Source: Glutinoglossum americanum (taxonomy: Eukaryota; Ascomycota; Geoglossomycetes; Geoglossales; Geoglossaceae). Taken from it: 64,000 bases of DNA. Where the stretch lies: positions 113,839-177,838 of the forward strand of contig JAGHQL010000029.1 of assembly GCA_020080175.1 (NCBI GenBank), in the 5' to 3' direction. Every line of letters starts with the position of its first letter. The first letter of the stretch is position 1. The translations under genes were made by a program, and so were the position numbers. Shown piece after piece: positions 37,783-49,229 of the stretch. The notes below the pieces were generated by a model. That model saw only the letters and a list, made by a program, of their open reading frames with translations. It searched no databases and was not told where the DNA came from.

Positions 37783-39075
37783 ACATTGTGTGGTGTTTAT
37801 GTTCATTGCTAATTATCCGGAAAATTTCCGTCGTGCTTACAGCATGTTCTCGTTGCGCCGCAAGGACGCGCTAAAACGAGCCAACATCACGCATGTCTTG
37901 TCAGTTCTCTGTCTGCCACTCGACAAGGAGTTATTCGCCCCCTATAAACACATGGTGGTCGAAGTGGACGACGTCGAGGATGAGAACCTACTCGAGCATT
38001 TCACCACCACGAATGGGTTTATCGAGGAGGGCTTGGAGGGTGGCGGAGGTGTGCTCGTACACTGGTGAGTGCACTTCCTGGATAAATCAGGCCTGGTCCG
38101 TTTCCAAACCAATTGCAAGTTTTGTTACGACCTTCGTGTTTAAATCTGATGTGTTCATTCTGTGTAATGCTCACACGAGCGACATCCTCACTCCTGATTT
38201 GATTTAATTGGTCATGCGGATACATCACCTTCCATCCTTCCATCAAGTATGTACATGGCCAACATGCCGTCAACTTAGTGCCATGGGAAAGTCCAGATCA
38301 GCTACATGCGTTTTGGCTTACTTGATCCAAAAGTACCGTATAACTCCACAGGAGGCACTTGAGCAACTCCAACTAAGTCGCCCGATCTGCGAGCCCAATC
38401 TGGGCTTCATGCAGCAGCTAGAGCTGTATTACCAATGGCAAGCTCCGGTGGATCTTGACAGCGAGCCGGCTTATCAGAGGTGGGTGTATAAGCGTGAAGT
38501 CGAGCTTAGCATCGCGTGCGGGAAGGCACCCGACAAGGTACGCTTCGAGGACGAACAATCACATGCAGAATCAAAGAGCAGTGATGCTGCTTCGGGTGTA
38601 GAGCTTCGATGTCGTAAATGCAGGCAAGTGGTTGGAAACTCGGGGGAGAGACAACCCCTACCGCAACAAAGCACTGACTGAGTATCACAGGCGCATTTTA
38701 GCTACTTCCCAATATCTCATTCAGCACAACCCCAAGGATACCCCCAACAACAACCCTACCAGCGCACTTCCACCGTGTTCGCATTTCTTCCTCGACCCGC
38801 TCTCGTGGATGAAAGCAGAGCTCGAGCAAGGAAAGCTTGACGGCCGACTCGAATGCCCTAAATGCGGGGCTAACGTCGGCAAATATGCATGGCAAGGCAT
38901 GCGGTGCAGCTGCAGCGAGTGGATCGTGCCCGGCATCAGCCTGGCAAGAGGGAAAGTCGACGAAGTCAGATCACAGACAGTAGCGGTTCGCGAACTGCAG
39001 CAGCAGGATACTGCCTCTGCGTCAATGGCGGGCCCAGACTCCCCACGGCGTGTTCCACGAGAGGGGAACCTTTGA
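37627..39075 (+). CDS. yvh1: Yvh1-type dual-specificity phosphatase with C-terminal zinc-binding domain
   Basis: Releases Mrt4 from pre-60S ribosomes in yeast. The phosphatase activity itself is dispensable for that. Four exons (37627-37676, 37843-38064, 38279-38623 and 38691-39075) give 333 aa. It starts MALLDRVRGDENLYIGGMFSL. The active-site loop HCAMGKSRSATC (HCX5R) is formed across the second splice, followed by AYLIQKYRITPQEALEQL. The C-terminal zinc domain contains LRCRKCRRILATSQYL, then a His (PPCSHFFLDPLSWM), then CPKCGANVGKYAWQGMRCSC and EWIVPGISLARGKVDEV. That is the full Cys/His set of the family. The third intron (38624-38690) uses a GC donor in an AG|GCAAGT context. The first intron carries a hexanucleotide repeat. 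Confidence 0.94.
37743..37782 (+). repeat. intronic hexanucleotide repeat (GAGCCT)n
   Basis: Six to seven copies of GAGCCT inside the first intron of yvh1 (37677-37842). Likely to be length-polymorphic. Confidence 0.92.
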
Positions 39076-39626
39076 GTTCGTATTTTTTTTTTTTTTTTTT
39101 TTCGGTAGGGGGGTTGTCCCCGACCATAGGCCGATCAAACCTTGCTTCAGGCTAAGGAAGGCGGGGAGAAAAGAAAGATGGTGGAGGCCACCCTCCCTCA
39201 GGAAAAACGGCTCTCCGTTCAAGATAAACGGACGAAGCAAAAAAAAAAAGGGACATTATTTTTGTCGCCTTGCAAGGCTGTAAATCCAACCATGTTTTTT
39301 ACGAAGATTTATCTTCCCGAGGGCCACTCATGATCGCACCTGATCAACACGAGAAGGCCACCATTAAAAACAAAAAAGATGTAGTTTGTAGCCCGCGGAC
39401 ATTTTTCCGGCGTCGGGGACAGGGTTGTTAGTTACGAACGATAGACAAAAAGTAGCAAGAAAACCCGAGCCGCGTACGCTAACGGGAACGGTGCATTTCA
39501 GCTGGAGGAAGCGCTGCTGAAGGAGCGCTGAAGGAACGCCGAAGGAGCGCTGATTGCGTCACGTCGCGAGGGGAGAGAAACGAGGCGGAGAGAGAGAGAG
39601 AGAGAGAGAGACAGAAGAGAGAGAGA

Positions 39627-39715
39627 AGGCAAGAGAGGCAAGAGGCAAGAGAGGCAAGAGGCAAGAGAGGCAAGAGAGGCAAGAGAGGCAAGAGAGGCAA
39701 GAGAGGCAAGAGGCG
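39627..39715 (+). repeat. minisatellite array, unit GAGAGGCAA with variants
   Basis: About nine tandem nonamer units GAGAGGCAA, some shortened to GAGGCAA, directly after an (AG)n tract. Produces spurious frames on both strands. Confidence 0.92.
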
Positions 39716-40277
39716 AGAGAGACAAAAGCATTGCGCGTAGCCGTATCCGCAACCCGCCCGCCGCTTCCGCCGCGGGACAGCCAGGCCACCTCGCCATCTC
39801 TCCCAGAAAGACGGTCGCCTCCACGAACTCTTGGCGCCGAAACAGTTCAACGCGCGTACAACATACGTACATACGTACATACGCACATACGCACATACGC
39901 CCCACAAACACGAACCACCCACCGCCGCGACCCACATCCGTAAGGCATAAGGCCAATTCAAAGTTTAGCGCCCCCGGCCCTCTTCTCCCACATGCCCAGT
40001 CCCATACGCTCCTTCCCCTCCCCATCCCTTTCGGACAATCCGTCCGGATTATAAAAAAAAAAAAAAAAAAGTAAAAAAGAAAAAAAAAAAGAAACAGGGG
40101 ACGGAAGAAAAGAAAACCGCGCGTCCCTTCCCTTTTAGTTTTAGCTGCCTGGCCGTCTAGCTATCTAGCTATCTGTCTATCTATCTACCACTCATCACTT
40201 TCCATCGCCCGGAGGAGAGAGGATGAACGGATGATTGGAATAGCGAGTGGGTTCGGTGTTCGGCCGGTGCTCGGCAA

Positions 40278-40316
40278 AGGAAGGAAGGAAGGAAGGAAGG
40301 AAGGAAGGAAGGAGGG
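40278..40316 (+). repeat. (AAGG)n tetranucleotide repeat
   Basis: About nine AAGG units followed by GAGGGAGG. Confidence 0.95.
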
Positions 40317-43135
40317 AGGATCCCTCCCCTTCCTAGGCCCGGCGAGATAGCGTCCTGCATCGGTGCTGGGCTGAGAGAGAGAGAGAGAGAGCTTCGGGGG
40401 AGAGAAGAGACACCGATCCCCCCCCAATGTGATTTCGGATAAACCGGAACCGAAAACGAAAAAACGGGAATTCTAAAAAATCTCTGGAGGGAATTTTTTT
40501 TTTTTTTTTTTAACAAGGTGTTTTTTTTTGATTTGTATCTCGGGTGTTTTATTTTATTTTTATTTTAATTTTATTTTATTTTTTTATAAGATTTTTTATT
40601 TTTCCTCTTCGCTCGGCTCGTCACAAACGTGAGGCGAGCTTTCGAGCGTCACTGGCCCGGCCCGAATCGGGGGAACCTGAACTCTGACCACGGAAGATCC
40701 CTTTTTCCACTTTCGGCATTGCGCCTTCACTTCATGGCTGGTCCCTTTGCTTTCCCCTTCGCCTTTCGACTTTAGTGTTTATTTTTTTCTTCTTCTTCTT
40801 GATAAGCTTCCTCTCTGAAACTTATTTTTTATTTTTTCATTTCTTGGGTTTTCGCCCGACTGGATTGAACGAGCTGTGGAGGCGATAGCTTGGTTGGTGG
40901 TGGGGGATCCGAGGTTGTAGCTCTTCAGCTCCTCCGAAAAAAGAATGCCGGGCAAAACTAAATCCAATCCCCCTCTTCTCAGGGTTCTACTATCCTCGCA
41001 CCAAATTGAGAGGGTTTTAGCCCACTACATCGCGCCACCTACAGCTTTTCATTTCATTGCCTCCATTGTGAAGTAAAACAAGACATCCCCTATGGATTTT
41101 TGTGCGATGGTGTGTGGGGTGAGAGAGAGTGTGTGTGTGTGCGGGCGTCCAGGGTGATCAACAGGGAGAGATCTTTGGGTGAGATAGAGTGCGTGCGTGC
41201 GTGCGTGCGTGCGTGCTCGTCGGAAGTGCCGCTCAATAAACCTACACATCCTAGTGGGTGGCATCTCTAGACATCTCCCTGGATGCTCGATCACAGTCCA
41301 TCCATTCCACACCACGCTCATTCGTACATGCATTCTGCAACATCACACCTCGCTTTCGATATGGGGCCCATAGAATTGCAGCAGGAGGTCACTCCTCCTT
41401 TCTCTTTGGGCTACTTGATTGGAGTAATGGGATTCCGTAATCGATGCTGTTGGCCCTTCTACCACCGCCTATCGATCAATCGGATCACCGGACTAGCCCC
41501 GCTAGTAGCTTTGCAGTGATGAGTGAGATTTTGAGTGCTAAAGGCGCTGCATACCCCCCGATCCTCTGTCGTTTTCTATCCCTCCACACTCAATTTAGAC
41601 TGCCACACCCTCAATACCTCCTGTGCCTCCGAGAGAATCTCGAGCCTCGCCTTTTCAAAACAGGCCCAGACTGCATCTTTCAGCTGCGGGAGGCCCGCTG
41701 CCTGCACAAAGGAACTGTGGCATGTGATTACTAACCTTTGTCGCCGCTGCCGGTCTTCACCCAAATGTCTGGCGTTTCTAATGAAGGCTCGCCGTAGTTT
41801 TCATTAGGTATGCGGGCAGAGGTCGCGCCCCCCACGGAAAATCCAATGCTTAGTTCGATTATCTTTTTTTCGAGCAATTGATTCGCAATGCCTTCGGTCA
41901 CTATTAGCCCGGATGGGCGACTGAGATTGCCGAGGGCATCCCGTCAGATAACCTCGTCTTGTGACCCTGGAGGAGCCTTGGAGTTGAGCTGGCAATCCGC
42001 GGCCCAAAGGAAGCTCTCCATCCTCCTGGAAAACAAACTGAAGTAGATCAGAGGCCCCGGTGAGGGCGACCGTCGTTAGCGTTCCTATTCGCGGGAGTCC
42101 TCCACCTCCGAGAGAGTAGAAGGGGAGGGTAGGGACAAGGACGGAACAAGGGTGAGGGTGAGGACGATATGTTAGCTATGAGTAAGCGCAGCCTAGAATG
42201 CCAGCCCTCTTTATGCATCGGCAATGACATCGTTCCCTATAACTTTCAAGACACAAATCCAAAAAGGATTGGTAAAAGCCTTGCACGAGGTCCCCACAGG
42301 CTCGCCTCTGCAATATGTGCAATGTGTCAGGCCTTTCTCCACTCGGTGTCACTCACAAGAAGCCGAAGTTGTGGTCCAACCTGATAGGCGCAGACATATT
42401 CTTATGCTCAGTATACAAGTCGAAATCGTCGGTTGGTGGCGACAAGCTGACTCCTTGGTAACCCTGACCTATCTGGCTTTGGGCGCGGTTGGACAAATAA
42501 ACCCGACATGATGTAGGATGGTGCAGCTCATGGGCTCCTAAGATGGTCTAGACACCTTCCATGTTTTGAGACGTTCCTAGGTATCCTAGGGACGTCACCT
42601 ACCGGCTCTCTAGAAGCTAGCAGAGCTCGAAGTGTGGAAACAGGGCGTGGAGTAGGCGGTTGTGCGAACTGCAGGAGGCACTGGCAGAGCCGAGCAGGGC
42701 GTCTTCCGAGGTTAAGTGGATTCCTTGTCAGAGCTGATGCCTAGGTTTTGGGGGGTTAACTAGACTAGAACGAATATGAATGGGAAGGACAATTGATTCC
42801 TATGTCTCTGATCTTAGCGCCAGGCGGAAGGAAAGTTAGTAGAGCGTGGTTGGCGATGACACTAGAGTGTGTCGAGGGGTAAAGGAAGATAGAAGTAGTC
42901 GTAATGCTTTTATTCAACCTGTAACGCCCTAGACCTAACGTGACAATCACCCGAAAGCAGTTGCTTCCTGGAACGCTTAAAGCGCAAAGGCGATCTCGAC
43001 GGTAGCGCCATTAGCCTAAAATGTATCCTCACTCTGGGCAGAGAAGCCCCTGAGAGGATATCTTTGGGTACAGGATACCAATGTATACTTGCACGCCCCT
43101 GGGCTCTTCCACTATCGGTAGCAATATTCTGATCT

Positions 43136-44714
43136 CTATTCTGCTTCATCCACGCTCTCCGCCTCGCTTCCAAGCTCTTCTTCCACCAAGTTCTTTCCCT
43201 CGTCGTCAAATTCACCCTCTCCATCACTTTCTGATCCGCCGCTACTACCACTTCCTTCGCTATCCCCTTCACTACCGGGATCATAATCTTCTTCCTCTTC
43301 GTCCTCTTCATCTTCCATTTCCCTCACCGCCTTGGCAATCTCTCCCTCATCTCCCTCTGTGGCTGCAGCCATATCACTCTTGCTCGTGCTAGCGCCGTTG
43401 ACATTCAGCTTCTTTGCTCTACGCTGCTCTGCCATACTGGCATCTTGCAGCCCGTGGCCGCGAATGTAGGCATCGATGCCCGAAAAATCCGCCTGGTCAA
43501 TCATGGAGAACTCAAATTCCTGTGCACTGTTTGAGATCCGAGTAGCTATGTTGAGATTGAAGGTGCGCTGTAGGATCGAGGTATAGGAGGTGGAATCGAT
43601 GACATCAAAAGCAAAAAATAGGAGCGGTTTTTTGAAAGCCCACAGGATGCCTGTAGGGAGAAAAAACAGGAACCCTGGTTGAAGATACATTAGCTTGGTG
43701 ACCAGCAACGGTTATATCAACATGGGCTGTTGATGCTAGGTGCAACTGACCGTCCTTGCTCCCTCTAAACGCCTTGGCATGTACCGCCTTTTCGCCTTTC
43801 CGGTGGTTCTGCACTAAGCCGCTCACAAAGAGCTTCTCATCCGGTTCCTCTACAACTCTCCCTAGGGGTAGTAGCTTCTTGTTCATATAATTCACAAGCA
43901 TGGTCTTGTATGTTGCTCGCTCTCCATCTTCCATTTCAGCGCCGCTGGCGGTTTTGGGAGGCCCATCGAAGACAGTAAACACGATTGCGTTGCCATCAGT
44001 GGTGCTAGAACCCTCGGAGAAGCCGCCAGCACCCCGTGGGAAGATACAGAAATTATACTGGCGCTGAGTTTTCTCGGGAACAGGGACGCAAGAGGCGTGG
44101 TCTAATATGATAGGTATAATTGCGTTAGTAAAGCCGCTCCGAAATATAAAACTGGAAGGCGTCGTATGACCGAAAGATAGCTATCTTTTGAACGCTTAAG
44201 ATAATGTTTAGTAAATGACCTACGAATATCCTGATATGTCACTCCGAATTCTACATTACTAGTCTGCAAATTCGTTGCTCTTAATCCCCACTCGAAAAAC
44301 TCCAGAACAAGCTTCTTCCGTTGTGGCACCAAGAATGAAATATCTGCAACCGACAGTAGCACCGGCCCATCCGAAGCACTTGGAGTTCCTTTAACTGTTG
44401 GGCCAGTCTCAGGTCGCCCTGATCTTATATCCTCACTGTTGCCCTGATGCCTGACGGCAAGGTCGTCTATCCGCCGCTTCTTCGCTGCAGGAGCACCTTC
44501 GAGGTCTCCAGATTTGAGGTTAACCACGTACTGGGCAATTGAGTGAAAGAGTTGGGCATGCTGTGGTGTCTGAGCTATAAATACAGTTAGTTGATTGGTA
44601 CATTGAAAACTGAAGCTTGATAGCGTTGATAAACATACTAACAGCATCCGCTATGGCCCTTCTCAAGGTTGGCTGGTCGGAAAACGCGTGGTCAATGGTG
44701 AGAGATTCTACCAT
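43136..44714 (-). CDS. rtt106: histone chaperone Rtt106
   Basis: Binds H3-H4 (especially H3K56-acetylated) and deposits nucleosomes after replication and in heterochromatin. Minus-strand exons 44714-44643, 44569-44224, 44101-43751 and 43674-43136 give 435 aa. An N-terminal helical part ([20 protein letters not shown] joined to [18 protein letters not shown]) is followed by a basic nuclear-type KKRR. Tandem PH-like domains follow, with [39 protein letters not shown] and [16 protein letters not shown]. Then, across the last intron, come [37 protein letters not shown] and [20 protein letters not shown]. This block is diagnostic. The tail is a long acidic stretch ([10 protein letters not shown]...) ending AESVDEAE, as usual for histone chaperones. 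The start at 44714 is preferred over an in-frame Met eight codons upstream. Confidence 0.94.
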
Positions 44715-44951
44715 GATATCGGATAGGAGAGTCACCAACTCGATGTTTCCGTTATGAGATCGTCATGACGGAGGCGATGACCAGTCACGTGGCGTCATCC
44801 GATCGTATCGATGCCCATTATTCTTGGCGTCAAAACCGCTGTTGTGAACACGGCCTCTGGCTCGACCATAATCTTTCTCCATATGGCAGATATGTCCTAG
44901 TAAGTTGTAGACGTGTCCTAAGATTTAGAAATGATAAAGTTCCTCTAATTG
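44715..44951. promoter_or_regulatory. shared divergent promoter of rtt106 and palA
   Basis: Only 237 bp separate the two start codons. The interval holds a perfect palindrome CGTCATGACG (44761-44770) and a CACGTG E-box (44786-44791) followed by GCGTCATCC. These resemble bZIP and bHLH sites, but binding is untested. Confidence 0.5.
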
Positions 44952-47812
44952 ATGATGGCTAGCAACGCCCTGCATCTTCCTTTCCGGAGAACACATACGG
45001 TATCCTTCTCTGTCGCGATCAAACAGTATATCTCGTCGAAATATGACCAGCACCCAGATATGTTTACCAGAGACCTGGAAATGATTGACCAGATCAGAAA
45101 TGATGCGATAAACGTGAGGGAACCTCATGTGAGCGGTGTGCGGAAGTTGTTGGCATACGTAGCACAATTAGTGTGGATGTCGGGGAAATTTCCAATTGAT
45201 GTGGGTTTTAATGCCCTTTGGGAGGAGCACTTACAGAGTAGTGAATCAGACGGGTTTGTGGAGGGTGCTTTAGCTGAACTGACGAAATACAGATTGGTGT
45301 TGACTTCACATGGTACCCCGCGTTGGGATACAACACTCAGAGGCCAAGTTGGTCCCCTTCCCAACTATACCTGCCAGCCCGTTAGTAATTATGGCAGTTT
45401 CGCAGAATCATCTCAAGTTCGAACTCGCAAATATTGTGTATAATCTTGCGTCTCTTTATTCCCAACTTGCAGCCTCTGCCGTGCGGACTACGGCTGCAGG
45501 CCTTAAGTCAGCCTGTAACTACTTCTGTCTCTCCGCTGGAGTCATATCATTTCTCAAGACTACGATCATTCCCGAGCTCCGTTCGACGCCACCTGAAGAT
45601 ATGGACAACATGACTTTAGAGAGTCTGGAACAATTATTTCTGGGACAGGCCCAAGAATGTTTCTGGCAGAAGGCTGTAATGGATGGGCTAAAGGACAATT
45701 TGATTGCAAGACTTTCAGCCAAGGTTTCGGATTTTTACACGCAAGCTGGTGATTTTGGTATCAAATCTGATGCCATCAGCTCAGAGTGGATTCACCATAT
45801 GACGGCAAAGCATTATCATTTTGCTGCGGCTGCACAATTTAGGGCAGCTTGCGAAGCCCTGGAAAGGCGGAACTATGGAGAAGAGGTCGCAAGGCTGAGG
45901 GATAGCGTGGAATGCGTCAACGAGGCGTTGAGGGAAGGGAAATGGATAAATAAGACTGTCTTGGGTGGTTTGCAGGGCCTGAGGGACATGGTACAAGAGA
46001 GTTTGAAGAGGGCGGAGAAAGACAATGACTTGATTTACTTGAGTAAGCTGAACGCTACCTAAAATAGGGGAGAGGGAGATGCTAATGAGTAGCCGATAGA
46101 CCCCGTCCCCCCTAAGTCAGAATTAAAAACTATAGAACGAGCGAGTATGGTTTCATCAAAAGTTCCGAAAGAACTTTCTGATTCTGCATCAACGCTGGGA
46201 GATCACGGGGAATTCGGCCCGCGGTTGTTTGCTAAGTTAGTGCCATACGCGGTTCATGTCGCCGCGAGCATCTATGCTGAGAGGCGCGACCGGTTGGTCA
46301 ATACCGCCATCGTCAATGAGTTGGAAATCTTGACCACAAGACTCCATGAGTATGTCGTTCTAGAGGGTTCTATATTAGCAGTGCACTAACTGCAGCTTTT
46401 TCTATATCTTCAGTCTCCTCCAATCACTCAACCTACCCGGTTCTCTCCAGGCGGTAGAAAAACCCCTGGGACTTCCTCCGGCCCTAATATCGCACGCTGA
46501 AGAGATCCGCCAACAAGATGGCACTGATCGACTCAAACGCTCAATGGACGACATTAACAAACTTAAAACCAACGATATAGCCACTTTTTCTGAAGGAGTC
46601 GAAATACTGAAGTGTGAATCAGCAGAGGATGACCGAGCGCGCTCGAAATATGGCACTGACCAATGGACTCGACCTCCGTCTAATGAAGCAGCAGGTAATC
46701 TCTATGCCCAGGTAGAGGAAATAGAAGGATATCTTCGATCTGCGCAGAACGGCGACGGCCTAGTCCGAGAGAAGTTAAACCGCTGGGAAGACTTGCTGAA
46801 CCTACTTGGGGGGACGGACCGGGAGCTTGAGGAACATGTACCAAGTAGCCGACGGGCGGCGTTAACAGCAAAGGTTGAGAGAGAGGCGGGAACACTTAGA
46901 GCTTGTCTAGATGAAGTTAGCCGGCTCGAGAGCCGTCGGAGAAAAAAAGTCCAGGCAGTGAAGGAAAAGGCTAGAGCTGATGATATCAGTAAGTTCCGTA
47001 TTAGATATTTAAAAATTATGGAAGCTAAAGCAGTCGGCACAGACGCGGCGATATTGGCAGAGACTTCTCGCCTAGAGAGAGAATATCCGATGCAAAAGAT
47101 CGAGCCAGCCCAATTTGAGGACCTATTTGAACAACGGCTCACGAGATACGATACGGAAAAAGCGATGCTTCTAGAAGAACAAGATGAGCAAAATCAGCTT
47201 ATCTACCGGCTTGGTGAAGCCAACAAAGGGTTTCTGAATTCCCGGAAAGGGGATAGCTCTAACAAAGCTCGAGAACAAGCATTGCAGAAACTCGAAAAGG
47301 CATATTTTATGTACCGAGAGATAGTCGACAACTTAGACCATGGTCGCAAATTTTACAATGACTTGGCAAAGATTGTTGGAAGATTCAGGGACGAATGCAA
47401 AAGCTTCGTTTACCAGAGGCGGATAGAGGCAGCACAAATGGAATCGTAAGTCATCCCTAGATTGGGTTAGCTGCTAAGGCGCTCGTTTAGGGCTGACTAT
47501 ATTTGGATCCTTACCACCTGTAGGGATATAACGAGTGCGATGTCTTCCTTACATATCTCTCAATCAAGCTCCTTGAAGCAACAGAAGATGCAGGAGAGCC
47601 AGCAACCACTATACAGCAGCAAGGCGCCAACCGAGAAACCTCTTGCCGCACCTGTGCCTACTAGAGCAAACATCGCCCCTGCAGCAGGCATGTGGACCCC
47701 GGAGATGGGAATCAAATTTGGTGGACCTGTAGGAGCCGGCGGCTCAGGCCCACCAAGTACTGGGCTTAAGCGTGGCCCGTGGGATCCTGCCCGAGGGGTT
47801 CAGTTTGGGTAG
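44952..47812 (+). CDS. palA: pH-response regulator PalA/Rim20 (BRO1-domain protein)
   Basis: Endosomal scaffold that binds Snf7 (ESCRT-III) and PacC/Rim101 to enable PacC processing at alkaline pH. Exons are 44952-45200, 45293-45347, 45398-46042, 46100-46349, 46414-47445 and 47524-47812, giving 839 aa. A further 45-nt intron at 46989-47033 is likely and would give 824 aa. The BRO1 domain runs from the start (LHLPFRRTHTVSFSVAIKQY) through FTWYPALGYNTQRPISQNH, FELANIVYNLASLYSQLA and KHYHFAAAAQFRAACEAL. Then come NPVPPKSELK, LFAKLVPYAVHVAASIYAER and the V-domain arms (LNLPGSLQAVEKPLGLPP, KFYNDLAKIVGRFRDECK). The Pro-rich tail ends with MWTPEMGIKFG and GPWDPARGVQFG, the family's C-terminal signature. 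The short exon 2 is essential for the BRO1 fold. Confidence 0.94.
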
Positions 47813-49229
47813 TGGGCCAGCCATCATCGGTTCTTCCATAAGCGTGCTTTTACTCTCCCGTAAGCCCACTCTCCATATGAACTCACAGCAGGCTTGGCTT
47901 TTTGGGGGGATGCCTCTTCTCTAATAGGGGCTTTCGGCCGCTCAGTACGCACTATTTGTCTAGTATCCCTAATTTTTGAGGCCAGCTGGCAACCGGCTCT
48001 TCTTTGGCAAGGAGATGCCCATGATTGCCACAAAACAATTCTCTGGCAGTAAACGTGTCATACGAAGTAACCCTTAAGGAGCCTGCTCAGTGTGAAGGAC
48101 AGCTTCCCTATGCCTGCAGCGGTAAAAACACTACCGCGCTTCCACCTCGGCAAGAAGACCTCCCACCGGTTGGGATAAATCCGTAATTCTCATCCTTCGA
48201 AGTGGAACAGGCCGAACGGAAAACCCCACCGCCATCCAACTCCCGGTTCGACTTCGACCCACTTGCTGCCCTTCAAGCATATTTCTTTCCTGTTTTCGTT
48301 CTTGCCATTTCCATTATCATGCCGTGGCCATGGGAGCCCCTCCTCACACCATGCTCAATAAAGCTATGGTGATCCCCGGATGGGATATGGAATTATCAAT
48401 ATGGGCGGAATTCAAGATCATTTTGGGGACCTCGCTAATATTGCTCCGTACGCCAGGCAGCTACCATGTCAACACCTTATCCCAATACGCCGCATTGATT
48501 GGCGCTGTAGGCCGATGCACATCGTTCTCTTATGCGATGATCCCGAACGGGCAGGAGACTTTGCAATGCTTAACGTAGATGCGCTGTGATGTCGCCACAA
48601 CAGGGATGAAGTTCGCGTGGCGCGGGTGCTGACATCACCTTTTATATGCGGATATGCGGGGGTGGAGATGAAGGGCCGAATACAGAGGGCCGGACCGGCA
48701 TCTAATTGTTTTTAATTATTTGGATGTATATGTACGCATGGACACAACTTGGATACATGTATCTGCGTTGTTTCTACTATAATGATAGCTCTTCTGTCGG
48801 CACCTCCACCAGCTGGCGATAATGGTGGCGTGAACGAGGATAAGTGCGGAGAGCGGATTGTTCGTCATCACCCGGAATGAATGAAGCACCAGGACACAGA
48901 CCAGGACACAGCTCCATAAGGCTCGAGAGCGGGGAAGCTTGCTAACCCAAAGGTACCAACGGGTTCGTCTACTTGGTGCTCGCCCCTCGGCCCAGTGATC
49001 CTCTAACCCTGCAAGATCTAGTGGGTAGGGTATCCGTCCGAATACCTGGATTTAAAAATCTAGTCGTCGCTCCCCCAGAGCAAAGCCCGTGGCCCGACTT
49101 GCTCCACCCTTGGGATATGCGGCTAGATCCCCCAGAATTTTTCCCGTCGATAACCTCAAAAGCAATCGCTCCCGCTCTCTTCGAGCCGTTGTGTCGCCGT
49201 GTAGTCCGGGCTGGTCGCCGCGGGTTGTC
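47813..49229. other. intergenic region upstream of the rhodopsin-permease gene
   Basis: 3' region of palA and promoter of the next gene. Overlapping frames at 48324-48589 were examined and show no recognisable protein. No repeats of note. Confidence 0.45.

Larger units (their letters stand above)
39076..43135. other. 4.1-kb convergent interval, dense in simple repeats, no gene seen
   Basis: Between the 3' ends of yvh1 and rtt106. From 39.0 to 41.3 kb it is saturated with low-complexity DNA. This includes T20 at 39083-39102, (AG)n at 39591-39611, the GAGAGGCAA array, ACATACGT-type repeats at 39866-39899 and A18 at 40052-40069. It also includes (TATC)n near 40164-40188, (AAGG)n at 40278-40316, (TTTTA)n at 40546-40590, and (GT)n and (GTGC)n at 41122-41217. 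From 41.3 to 43.1 kb it is ordinary-looking but contains no frame I can identify. Confidence 0.45.

Noticed and set aside
39479-40025. Minus-strand ORFs of 160-175 codons
   Set aside because: Translate the GAGAGGCAA and AG repeats (LASLASLAS, LPLLPLL). No conserved content.
48183-48589. Overlapping frames with a hydrophobic segment and a WPWEP motif
   Set aside because: No start codon in a suitable position, frames do not connect through GT-AG introns, and nothing resembles a known family.
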